A DNA stretch of 33,935 bases from a virus, in IMG/VR virus record IMGVR_UViG_3300044467_000121, positions 1 to 33,935 of that record; one strand, written 5' to 3'. This document shows positions 1 to 6,746 of the stretch, one piece after another. Within the stretch, counting starts at the first letter, position 1; every line of letters starts with the position of its first letter. The notes below the pieces were generated by a model. The model worked only from the letters and a program-made list of their open reading frames with translations. It was not told the DNA's origin and did not search any database. Made by a program: the position numbers and the translations under genes.

Positions 1-142
1 GCACCTCTTACGCGCGGCAGGGTTTTCGGCGTTTTGGTCGCCCGTTTGGGCCCCGTCACGATGCCCGTCAGCCCGCGCAGGAGCCACGCTGAGGGGCTCC
101 CTCCCTTGCCGCGCCCCCCCGAACCGAGTACCGTTCCGAGGC
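1..142. other. Left-end stretch without a recognised gene
   Basis: I see no convincing gene here. There is a small inverted repeat, GGAGCC at 80-85 and GGCTCC at 95-100, with a 9-base loop. It has no T-run after it, so it is at best a weak hairpin behind an upstream gene. The stretch may be the end of an intergenic region before the terminase block. A packaging site (cos or pac) would be expected near here, but I cannot recognise one. Confidence 0.3.
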
Positions 143-628
143 GTGAGCGTGGCCGTGAGTGCAGAACCGTCCAGCGCGTCCCGCGCTCCCGTGAGTGCAG
201 GCCGAGCGACGCCGACGGGCTGCGAGTCGGTCGAGGGCGAGTGGGGCGGCGTCTGCCCCGCGTGCGGCGAGCGCCTCCCCGAGCGTCCCGGCCCGCTGCG
301 GTCCTGGATGGCCGCGAGACCGCCGCGCGAGGGCGTTCGCTGGGACGGCGCCCCGATCGAGCCGAAGGAGAAGCCGTCGATCGGTCAACGCGCGCGCTGG
401 ACCCCCCCGGGCACCGGCCGCGGTCGCGCGCCGCGCCTGTTCATGGACGACGTCGCCGCGGTCCTGCGGAGCAACGGCGGCAACGTGAACGCGGCCGGCG
501 TCGCGCTCCTCGCCGCGCGGCAGAGCGTCCTCGCGTTCCTCAGGCGAAACGAGGTCGACATCCCGCCCGACGTGGCGGAGCTGCTCGCCGCGCGCCGGCG
601 GCCGCGCCGCGCGGGGATCGCCGCGTGA
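143..628 (+). CDS. Small Fis-like helix-turn-helix protein with a CPACG motif
   Basis: The 161-residue product has a low-complexity N-terminus, a CPACG knuckle near residue 40 and a C-terminal segment around residues 100-145. That segment fits the Fis-type helix-turn-helix pattern: GGNVNAAG, then hydrophobic spacing, then FLRR. The family binds DNA, so it may be an early or late regulator or a packaging accessory, but the role is inferred. The GTG start at 143 is the longest choice; nearby GTG codons at 149 and 155 are equally possible because no strong ribosome binding site is seen. Its stop overlaps the next start as GTGA, which supports its reality. Confidence 0.6.
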   Translation: MSVAVSAEPSSASRAPVSAGRATPTGCESVEGEWGGVCPACGERLPERPGPLRSWMAARPPREGVRWDGAPIEPKEKPSIGQRARWTPPGTGRGRAPRLFMDDVAAVLRSNGGNVNAAGVALLAARQSVLAFLRRNEVDIPPDVAELLAARRRPRRAGIAA

Positions 629-831
629 CGGGCGAGGTGCTCGGCCGCCGCCTCTCGGCGCGCGACCGGACCTACCTGAAGGCGTACGGCAAGCTGATCC
701 TCTGCGAGCGCCGGCGTCCCGAGGAGGAGCGCGAGCTGCGCCGGCGGCGCCTGGCCGACGGGTCCTACCCCGTGCCGCGCCAGATGGACGACTCCCTGAC
801 GCGGCCGCTGCACGATCCGCGGGTCGCCTGA
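625..831 (+). CDS. Small basic protein of unknown function
   Basis: A 68-residue ORF starts at GTG 625 inside the stop of the preceding gene and ends at a TGA that overlaps the next ATG. This end-to-end coupling is the main support for it. The product is rich in Arg and Glu (for example RRRPEEERELRRRR) and probably mostly helical. I recognise no domain. It sits in the group of small genes before the terminase, so a packaging or regulatory role is possible but unproven. Confidence 0.5.
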   Translation: MTGEVLGRRLSARDRTYLKAYGKLILCERRRPEEERELRRRRLADGSYPVPRQMDDSLTRPLHDPRVA

Positions 832-1172
832 TGCCGGCCGCCCCCCGCCGGCGATGCGCCCATCCGGGCTGTCGAGAGCGGCAGGTCGCGAAGCGCTGCC
901 CGAAGCACGAGCTCGTCTCGCCGCGCAACCACGGCGGCGTCTCGCGTCACGCCCGCGGCCTCGGCGCCGTCCACGATCGCAACCGCCGCGCGATCCGCCT
1001 CGCCGGCCGACCGTGCGAGCTGCGTCTGCCCGGCTGCACCGGGATCGCGACGAGCCCCGAGCACCGGCTCCCGCGTTCGCGGGGCGGCACGAACGACCCC
1101 GCGAACGTCGGCGCGGCCTGTCTCCGCTGTCAGAACGTCCAGGGCGGGCGTCTGTCGGGGTTCGGCCGGTGA
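831..1172 (+). CDS. HNH endonuclease
   Basis: The 113-residue product has a typical HNH arrangement: C62 and C69, then EH at 77-78, a GG-x-x-DP-x-NV run at 85-93, and C97-x-x-C100. The two CXnC pairs hold a structural zinc, and H78 and N92 fall at catalytic HNH positions. An additional Cys/His cluster lies at residues 9-26. Small HNH nucleases encoded beside the terminase are common in HK97-type phages, where they are needed for cleavage of DNA during packaging. The location, less than 200 bases before the small terminase gene, fits. The ATG start overlaps the preceding TGA by one base. Confidence 0.8.
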   Translation: MPAAPRRRCAHPGCRERQVAKRCPKHELVSPRNHGGVSRHARGLGAVHDRNRRAIRLAGRPCELRLPGCTGIATSPEHRLPRSRGGTNDPANVGAACLRCQNVQGGRLSGFGR

Positions 1173-1333
1173 CCGACGAGACGTTCAGCGCCGCGGCGAG
1201 TCGAGACCGGGTCGTCACCACCACGGCGCGGCTGATCGCCGCGGGCTTCACGCCGCGCAGCGTCCGCCGCGCCGTCAGGGCCGGCGACGTCGGCCTCCTT
1301 CGGCGACCGCCCGTCGGCCGGACCGGTGGGTAG
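1169..1333 (+). CDS. Small protein of unknown function, possibly DNA-binding
   Basis: A 54-residue ORF starts at GTG 1169, overlapping the HNH stop, and ends 8 bases inside the small terminase gene. The middle of the product (TTARLIAAGFTPRSVRRAVRAGDV) resembles a short helix-turn-helix, as in small excisionase-like or transcriptional proteins, but it is too short to be sure. The tight coupling to both neighbours is the best evidence for expression. No function is assigned. Confidence 0.45.
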   Translation: MTDETFSAAASRDRVVTTTARLIAAGFTPRSVRRAVRAGDVGLLRRPPVGRTGG

Positions 1334-1790
1334 CCGTGGGCCAGTCCGCACGCCGACGAAGATCCGCCAGCTGCACGGCGAGGACCGACCGTCGCAGGTC
1401 AACCACCACGAGCCTCAGCCGGGCGGCGTCCCGCGAATGCCGACCCACATGGGGGTCGAGAGTCGGAAGGTCTGGCGCCGGATCATCCGCGACTACGGCC
1501 ACACGGGCGTCCTCACCGCCGCTGACGCGGACATCCTCCGCTCGTATTGCGACGCCGTCGCGCGCTACGAGAAGGCCTCGAGGATCCTGGACGAGTCGAG
1601 CCCGCTCATCAAGGGCCGACACGGTGACCTGGTGAAGAACCCGCTGCATCAGATCGTCCGCGACAACGCCGTCCTCGTCCGGTCGCTCGCCCGCGAGCTC
1701 GGCCTGACCCCCTCGTCGCGGACCGGCCTGACCGGGAACGAGGCGCCGACCGGTGACCCGCTCGAAGCGTTCCTGGGGGGCGCGTCGTGA
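1326..1790 (+). CDS. terS: Terminase small subunit (P27 family)
   Basis: The 154-residue product has the size and layout of P27-type small terminases (Terminase_4). The N-terminus is basic and Pro-rich (GSRGPVRTPTKIRQLHGE). A helical core follows, with the family-typical W-x-x-I, LTAAD and KNP-x-HQI-type segments (VWRRIIRDYG, GVLTAADADILRSYC, VKNPLHQIVRDN). It ends in an LGLTPSSR tail. The small subunit recognises phage DNA and loads the large subunit for packaging into the prohead. The stop overlaps the GTG of the large subunit, the usual coupled terS-terL order. Confidence 0.88.
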   Translation: MGSRGPVRTPTKIRQLHGEDRPSQVNHHEPQPGGVPRMPTHMGVESRKVWRRIIRDYGHTGVLTAADADILRSYCDAVARYEKASRILDESSPLIKGRHGDLVKNPLHQIVRDNAVLVRSLARELGLTPSSRTGLTGNEAPTGDPLEAFLGGAS

Positions 1791-3784
1791 CCGTCGCGCC
1801 GGCGGAGCGCCGGTCCCCGGGCGAGGTCGAGCGCGACGCGAACCGGCTCGCCGCCGACATCGTCAACGTCTGGGCGCGCGCCGCCGTCAACGGCGACGTC
1901 GTAGTCAACCGGTACGTCCGGCTCGCCTGCGCGCGCCACCTCCTCGACCTCGAGGAGGGGCCGAAGCGTGGCCTGCGGTGGGACGCGGTCAAGGCTGGCC
2001 GGGCGATCCGGTTCTTCGGCTACCTGCGCCTCGCCGAGGGCGACTTCGAGGGCAAGCCGTTCGACCTGGAGCCGTGGCAGGCGTTCATCGTCGGGTCCTG
2101 CTTCGGGTGGTACACGCACGACGCCGACGGCGTCTGGGTGCGGCGGTTCCGGAACGCGTACGTCGAGGCGGCGAAGGGATCGGGCAAGTCCCCGATGGCC
2201 GCCGGGATCGGCCTCTACGGCATGGTCGCGGACGACGAGGCCGCTGCGGAGGTGTACTCGGCGGCCGCCAGCCGCGACCAGGCGATGATCCTCTGGACCG
2301 ACGCGAAGCGGATGGTGGAAAAGTCGCCGGCGCTCCGGTCGCGGATCGAGATCGGCGCCCGGTCCCTCTCGATGCAGAGCCGGAGCTCGTCGTTCAAGCC
2401 GGTGAGCTCGGAGGCCAAGAACCTCCACGGCAAGCGGCCGCACGTCACGCTCGTCGACGAGGAGCATGCCCACCCGGACAGCGAGACGATCGACGCGATG
2501 CGCGCCGGCACGAAGGGCCGACGGAACGCCCTCATCTTCCGGATCACCAACAGCGGCTTCGACCGCCACTCGGTCTGCTGGCACGACCACGACTACTCGA
2601 TCAAGGTGCTCGAGGGCGCCCTGGTCGACGACGCGTGGTTCGCGTTCGTGTGCGGGCTCGACATGTGCGACCAGCACCGCCCGGGCGGGATGCCGGTCGA
2701 CGAGTGCGAGGGCTGCGACCAGTGGACCGACGAGTCCGTGTGGCCGAAGGCGAACCCCAACCTCGGAGTCTCGCTGCCGATCCGGTACCTGCGCGAGATG
2801 GTCACCGAGGCCCTCGGCAAGCCGAGCCAGGTCAGCGTCGTCAAGAGGCTGTGCTTCTGCATCTGGACCGAGGGCTCGGGGAAGTGGCTCGACGTCGCCC
2901 GGTTCGTGAGGGGGCTTGCCGGCTGGCCGCTCGCCGAGGCGAAGCCGGATCCGCTGCCTGCGGACCGCCGCGGCCACGGCGGCGCCGACCTCTCGTCGAC
3001 GACCGACCTCACCGCGTTCGCGTTCAAGTCGAACCGGCAGGACTGCCCGGTCCACCGCCGGCGGAGCGGCCCGACGCAGGCGATGAAGGAGGCCCAGGTC
3101 GCACAGATCGACCGCCGGCGCGCCGCGATCGCCGCGCTCATGGACGCGGGCGCCTCGATGGAGGATCTCCAGAGCGCGATCGAGGAGATGCAGCTCACGG
3201 TCGCGATGGAGGCGATCGACGGGCCCGCGATCGACGAGCAGCGCCGCTGCTACGACCTCCGCGTGTACTTCTGGCTGCCCGAGGACAACATGGACCGGCG
3301 CGTCTCGCGCGACAAGGTGCCGTACGACGTCTGGGCCCGCGACGGGTGGATCACGCTCACGCCGGGCGCCCGCGTCGACCAGGAGGTCGTGGCCGGCTTC
3401 ATCGCCTCGATGGGCGCCCAGCTCTACGGCGTCGGGATCGACCGCTGGAACGCCGCGTGGATGACCCCGAAGCTCCAGGCGGAGGGGATCGAGGTCGTCG
3501 AGGTGGGCCAGGGCTTCGCGTCCCTCACCGCTCCGGCGAAGCAGGTCGAGGCCGACATCGCCGCGGGGTTCGTCCACCACGACGGCAACCCCGTCCTCTC
3601 GTGGATGGTCGCGAACGCGTCCGCGGCGCAGGACGCGGCCGGCAACATCAAGCCGGACAAGGACAAGAGCAACGAGCGGATCGACGGCGTGGCCGCCTGG
3701 GTCGACGCGGTCTACGCCGAGTACGACGTCGGCGAGCCCGATCCGGAGCCCGTTCCGTTCGTCATCGTGGGTCGGGTCCGATGA
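1787..3784 (+). CDS. terL: Terminase large subunit (HK97-type ATPase/nuclease)
   Basis: The 665-residue motor protein cuts and pumps DNA into the head. A Walker A motif lies at 129-135 (AKGSGKS) and a Walker B motif at 220-226 (VTLVDEE) with its catalytic acid. A motif-III-like ITNSG lies at 253-257. The C-terminal RNase H-like nuclease has acidic residues at D401 (GGADLSSTTDLT), D552 (GIDRWNAAW) and D633 (ERIDGVAAW). Between ATPase and nuclease there is a Cys4 cluster (C289, C294, C307, C310) that may bind zinc. A roughly 65-residue helical insert (about 420-485) splits the first part of the nuclease. The protein is somewhat longer than typical HK97-type large terminases. The gene is coupled to both neighbours. 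Confidence 0.95.
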   Translation: MTVAPAERRSPGEVERDANRLAADIVNVWARAAVNGDVVVNRYVRLACARHLLDLEEGPKRGLRWDAVKAGRAIRFFGYLRLAEGDFEGKPFDLEPWQAFIVGSCFGWYTHDADGVWVRRFRNAYVEAAKGSGKSPMAAGIGLYGMVADDEAAAEVYSAAASRDQAMILWTDAKRMVEKSPALRSRIEIGARSLSMQSRSSSFKPVSSEAKNLHGKRPHVTLVDEEHAHPDSETIDAMRAGTKGRRNALIFRITNSGFDRHSVCWHDHDYSIKVLEGALVDDAWFAFVCGLDMCDQHRPGGMPVDECEGCDQWTDESVWPKANPNLGVSLPIRYLREMVTEALGKPSQVSVVKRLCFCIWTEGSGKWLDVARFVRGLAGWPLAEAKPDPLPADRRGHGGADLSSTTDLTAFAFKSNRQDCPVHRRRSGPTQAMKEAQVAQIDRRRAAIAALMDAGASMEDLQSAIEEMQLTVAMEAIDGPAIDEQRRCYDLRVYFWLPEDNMDRRVSRDKVPYDVWARDGWITLTPGARVDQEVVAGFIASMGAQLYGVGIDRWNAAWMTPKLQAEGIEVVEVGQGFASLTAPAKQVEADIAAGFVHHDGNPVLSWMVANASAAQDAAGNIKPDKDKSNERIDGVAAWVDAVYAEYDVGEPDPEPVPFVIVGRVR

Positions 3785-4062
3785 CGCTGGTCCCCGTCGA
3801 GCCCGAGACGATCCGCGCTCGCCCCGCCCGAGCTCGCCGCCGCGCGGTCGCGCCGCCCGTCCATGTCCCGTACTGGCGACGCGCGCTGCGCTGGCTCGTC
3901 GTTCCCCGCCGCGCCTACACCGCGCTCGTCGTGGCGAGCTCGAGCGTGCTCGTGGCCGGGATCGCCCTCATCTACCCGCCCCTCGCCCTGATCGTCGCCG
4001 GCCTCGCCGGCGGCTTCCTCGGGCTCATCGGCCTCGGCATCACCGTCAGGGGTACGAAATGA
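3781..4062 (+). CDS. Small two-helix membrane protein
   Basis: The 93-residue product starts at ATG 3781, overlapping the terminase stop (ATGA), and ends overlapping the portal start. The basic N-terminal half (RARPARARRRAV, then WRRALRW) is followed by two hydrophobic segments, about residues 46-63 and 66-88, separated by a YPP turn. It is therefore probably a membrane protein with its basic end in the cytoplasm. Its place between terminase and portal is unusual. It could be a holin-like protein or an accessory factor, but no family is recognised. Confidence 0.65.
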   Translation: MTLVPVEPETIRARPARARRRAVAPPVHVPYWRRALRWLVVPRRAYTALVVASSSVLVAGIALIYPPLALIVAGLAGGFLGLIGLGITVRGTK

Positions 4063-5855
4063 CGCTCAACGCTCTCGAGGTCGTCGCCCGAGCGGTGGCG
4101 CGGCCGGTCATCCGCGCCGCGATGCCAGCGAGCCCCCTCTCGACCGATGAGTGGATCGAGATGATGTCGCTCGACCACGTCCCGTACCTGTCGACCACGC
4201 TGAAGGTGGACCAGGAGAACATCGACGGGTCGTTCCTTTCGCTCGTGCAGGGCGCGTACCGCTCGAACGGCGTCGTCTTCGCCTGCCTGGCGACCCGGTT
4301 CCTGCTCTTCAGCGAGGCGCGGTTCGCGTTCCAGCAGATGCGCGGCAGCCGCCCGGGCAACCTGTTCGGGACGCCGGCGCTGTCCGTGCTCGAAACGCCG
4401 GAGCCCGGCCGCACGACGGGCGACATGCTCGCCCGGATGATCCTCGACAACGACCTCGCGGGCATCTGGTTCGGCCTCCTCCGGGCCGGCACGATCAAGC
4501 GGCTCCGTCCCGACTGGACCGCGACCGTGTTCGGATCGAAGCGGAAGGACGCGACGCCCCAGGATCCCGACTCGGTCCTCGCCGGCTTCTCCTACATGCC
4601 CGGCGGCCCGACCGGCCAGGCGTCGCTGATGTCGTTCCTGCCGGAGGAGGTCGCGCACTACAGCACCGTGCCCGACGGGATCCGGAACTACGTCGGGATG
4701 CCGTGGCTGACGCCGGTCCTGCGGGAGCTGATGGCGGACAGCGCGGGAACGATCCACAAGCTCGCGTACTACAGGAACGCGGCGACGCCGAACCTGACCG
4801 TCACGATGCCGGCCGGGATGGCGAAGGAGAAGGCGGAGGAGTGGATCGAACTCTTCGAGCAGGAGCACCGCGGCGCGTTCAACGCGTTCAAGACGATCTA
4901 CTTCGGCGGCGGGGCGAGCGCGGACGCCATCGGGGCGAACCTCGGGGAGCTCGACTTCCGCAAGATCCAGGCGGGCGGCGAGAGCCGGATCATCGCGGCG
5001 GCCGGCCTGAACGGGGCGCTGTTCGGTCTCGGCGACATCCAGGGGAGCGCGCTGAACGCCGGCAACATGGCCGCGATCGTCCGGTGGATCGCCGACAGCA
5101 CGATGCGGCCGGCCTGGCGCAACGCCGCGGGCTCCCTCCAGTGGGTCATCGGGACCCCGGCGTCGAGCTCGCGCCTGTGGTACGACGATCGGGACGTCCC
5201 GTTCCTGCGCGACGACGTCCGCGACTCGGCCCGCGCGACGCAGCTGCACGGCTCGACGGTCGGCGGCCTCATCAACAACGGCTTCCTGCCCGACGACGCG
5301 GTCGACGCCGTCATGGCGAACGACCTCCGGCGCCTGATCGGGAAGCACACCGGCCTCGTGTCGGTCCAGCTCCAGCCGCCCGGCCGGCTCGAGCTGCCGG
5401 CGGACGGCGCGGCCGAGGGCACCGCCGCGCAGTCGTTCACCGGCACGACCTCGCGTCTCCGCGAGATGCTTGCCGCGGGCTGGCGCCCCGCGACCGCGCT
5501 CGATGAGGCGATCGTTGCCAGCGCTCTCTCCTCGTCGTCCTCGGACTTGCGCTCGGCGATCGACGGCGTCCGGACGGCGATCGCGGGCCCCGCGCTCGTC
5601 CGCTCGCGGGGCGCGTTCTGGCCGACGTCAGGCCCGTTCGTCGCGCTCGGGGACGTACCGAAGGGCGTCGAGCTCCCGGGCGACCACCAGCTCGTCGCCG
5701 AGTTCCCCTCCATGTTCGAGCCGATCGCCACCGCCCGGATCGGACCCGGCGGCGTCCGCTGCCCGAACCCGGCGTGCGGCAAGCGCGTCGCGCAGAAGCT
5801 CGGGCCCGGCTCCCGACTGACCTGCCGGCACTGCAAGACGGAGGTCGTCGCCTGA
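4059..5855 (+). CDS. Portal protein (HK97-type) with C-terminal zinc ribbon
   Basis: The 598-residue product matches the HK97-type portal family. Characteristic parts include the early clamp region, the MPWLTPVLREL segment, a helical stretch with TIHKLAYYRNAATPNL, and the FRKIQAGGESRIIAAAGLN region before the crown. The portal is a dodecamer at one head vertex through which DNA passes and on which the connector assembles. The last about 35 residues form an additional zinc ribbon: C568-x4-C573, 15 residues, then C589-x2-C592. A Ser/Ala-rich linker lies between the portal fold and the ribbon. A ribbon of this kind is not part of the usual family. The start overlaps the preceding stop. Confidence 0.92.
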   Translation: MTLNALEVVARAVARPVIRAAMPASPLSTDEWIEMMSLDHVPYLSTTLKVDQENIDGSFLSLVQGAYRSNGVVFACLATRFLLFSEARFAFQQMRGSRPGNLFGTPALSVLETPEPGRTTGDMLARMILDNDLAGIWFGLLRAGTIKRLRPDWTATVFGSKRKDATPQDPDSVLAGFSYMPGGPTGQASLMSFLPEEVAHYSTVPDGIRNYVGMPWLTPVLRELMADSAGTIHKLAYYRNAATPNLTVTMPAGMAKEKAEEWIELFEQEHRGAFNAFKTIYFGGGASADAIGANLGELDFRKIQAGGESRIIAAAGLNGALFGLGDIQGSALNAGNMAAIVRWIADSTMRPAWRNAAGSLQWVIGTPASSSRLWYDDRDVPFLRDDVRDSARATQLHGSTVGGLINNGFLPDDAVDAVMANDLRRLIGKHTGLVSVQLQPPGRLELPADGAAEGTAAQSFTGTTSRLREMLAAGWRPATALDEAIVASALSSSSSDLRSAIDGVRTAIAGPALVRSRGAFWPTSGPFVALGDVPKGVELPGDHQLVAEFPSMFEPIATARIGPGGVRCPNPACGKRVAQKLGPGSRLTCRHCKTEVVA

Positions 5856-5927
5856 GACCCGACGCGGGGGGTCATCCGAGGGTAGTCGTCCCGGGGCGCA
5901 GTCCCGGGGGAAAGGGGAAGGTAGACA
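5856..5927 (+). other. Intergenic gap with two small hairpins and a good ribosome binding site
   Basis: The 72-base gap after the portal gene holds two possible hairpins. GACCC 5856-5860 pairs with GGGTC 5869-5873, and CCCGGG 5890-5895 pairs with CCCGGG 5903-5908 over a 7-base loop. No T-run follows. A purine-rich ribosome binding site (GGGGAAGG) lies about 8 bases before the ATG at 5928. This is one of the few real gaps in the late region and marks the start of the inserted block. Confidence 0.4.
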
Positions 5928-6353
5928 ATGGCAGCTGGGACCTGGACGTTCCCGAACGGGAGCCGCACGAAGCTCCTCGACGGGACGTTCGACATCGACA
6001 GCGACACCTGGAAGATGGCGCTGCTCCTGTCGACGTCGAACATCGGCGCGGCGTCGACGACGCACGCGGGCGTGACCAACGAGCACGCGAACGCGAACGG
6101 CTACACGACCGGCGGGATCGCGGTCGTCCTCACCCTGTCGGGGACCACGACGGTCACCGTCGACATCCAGACGGACCCCGTCTGGATGTCGACGGGCGGC
6201 AGCATCGCGGCGCGCTTCGGGGAGATCTACGAGGTCGCGGGCAACGTGCTCGTGTATGCCCTCCTCGACTCCACCCCGGCCGACGTGGCGGCGACCGACG
6301 GCAACACGCTCACCGTCGCGGCCAACGCCAGCGGCGTGTTCACGCTCGCCTGA
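5928..6353 (+). CDS. Probable virion surface or fibre protein (small beta protein)
   Basis: The 141-residue product is rich in Thr, Ala and Gly with alternating hydrophobic residues, the pattern of a beta-sandwich. The start (TWTFPNGSRTKLLDGTFDIDSDTWKM) resembles small structural proteins seen in many tailed phages, which often open with a short segment about a thing set out over a defined length of the virion. I cannot name a domain. The strong ribosome binding site and the position after the portal point to a virion component made in quantity, such as a decoration or fibre protein. Confidence 0.6.
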   Translation: MAAGTWTFPNGSRTKLLDGTFDIDSDTWKMALLLSTSNIGAASTTHAGVTNEHANANGYTTGGIAVVLTLSGTTTVTVDIQTDPVWMSTGGSIAARFGEIYEVAGNVLVYALLDSTPADVAATDGNTLTVAANASGVFTLA

Positions 6354-6368
6354 GCAGGAGGACCAGCC

Positions 6369-6746
6369 ATGCAGACAAACAACCTCGCCTTCGTCATCGC
6401 CCAGGCCGAGGACGAGCGCCAGTCCGGGCCGATCGCGGACGCCGTTCGCCAGTCGATCGAGGTCGGGGTGGTGGTCCCGAGCATCCTTCGGTCACGGCTC
6501 GAGGCGAACGGCCTCCATCTCGTCCAGGACACCGCGGCGCTGGCCGACTACGGCTTCGCGTCGCTGAAGGCGCTCAAGCGAGTCCTGGTCACCGACCACG
6601 ACGGCGCGCTGGTCGCGATGGGCGCCGCCGGCGACCACGACGAGGCCCTACTCCACGCGATGCTCGGATGGTTTCGCGAGAACGCGGTCGGCGACGACCC
6701 TGTCCCGGCGGGATTGGGAACGGCGCCGAACTCGCCGAGCGCGTAG
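6369..6746 (+). CDS. Protein of unknown function
   Basis: The 125-residue product has an acidic, mostly helical profile and no recognised motif. The AGGAGGA ribosome binding site at about 6356-6362 and the immediately following GTG start of the next gene support its expression. The neighbours are likely virion surface proteins, so a structural or assembly role is plausible but unproven. Confidence 0.6.
   Translation: MQTNNLAFVIAQAEDERQSGPIADAVRQSIEVGVVVPSILRSRLEANGLHLVQDTAALADYGFASLKALKRVLVTDHDGALVAMGAAGDHDEALLHAMLGWFRENAVGDDPVPAGLGTAPNSPSA

Noticed and set aside
1649-3580. Long minus-strand open frame opposite the large terminase, about 640 codons
   Set aside because: High GC leaves opposite-strand frames open. 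The product is Arg/Val/Asp-rich without domains, while the plus strand carries clear terminase motifs.
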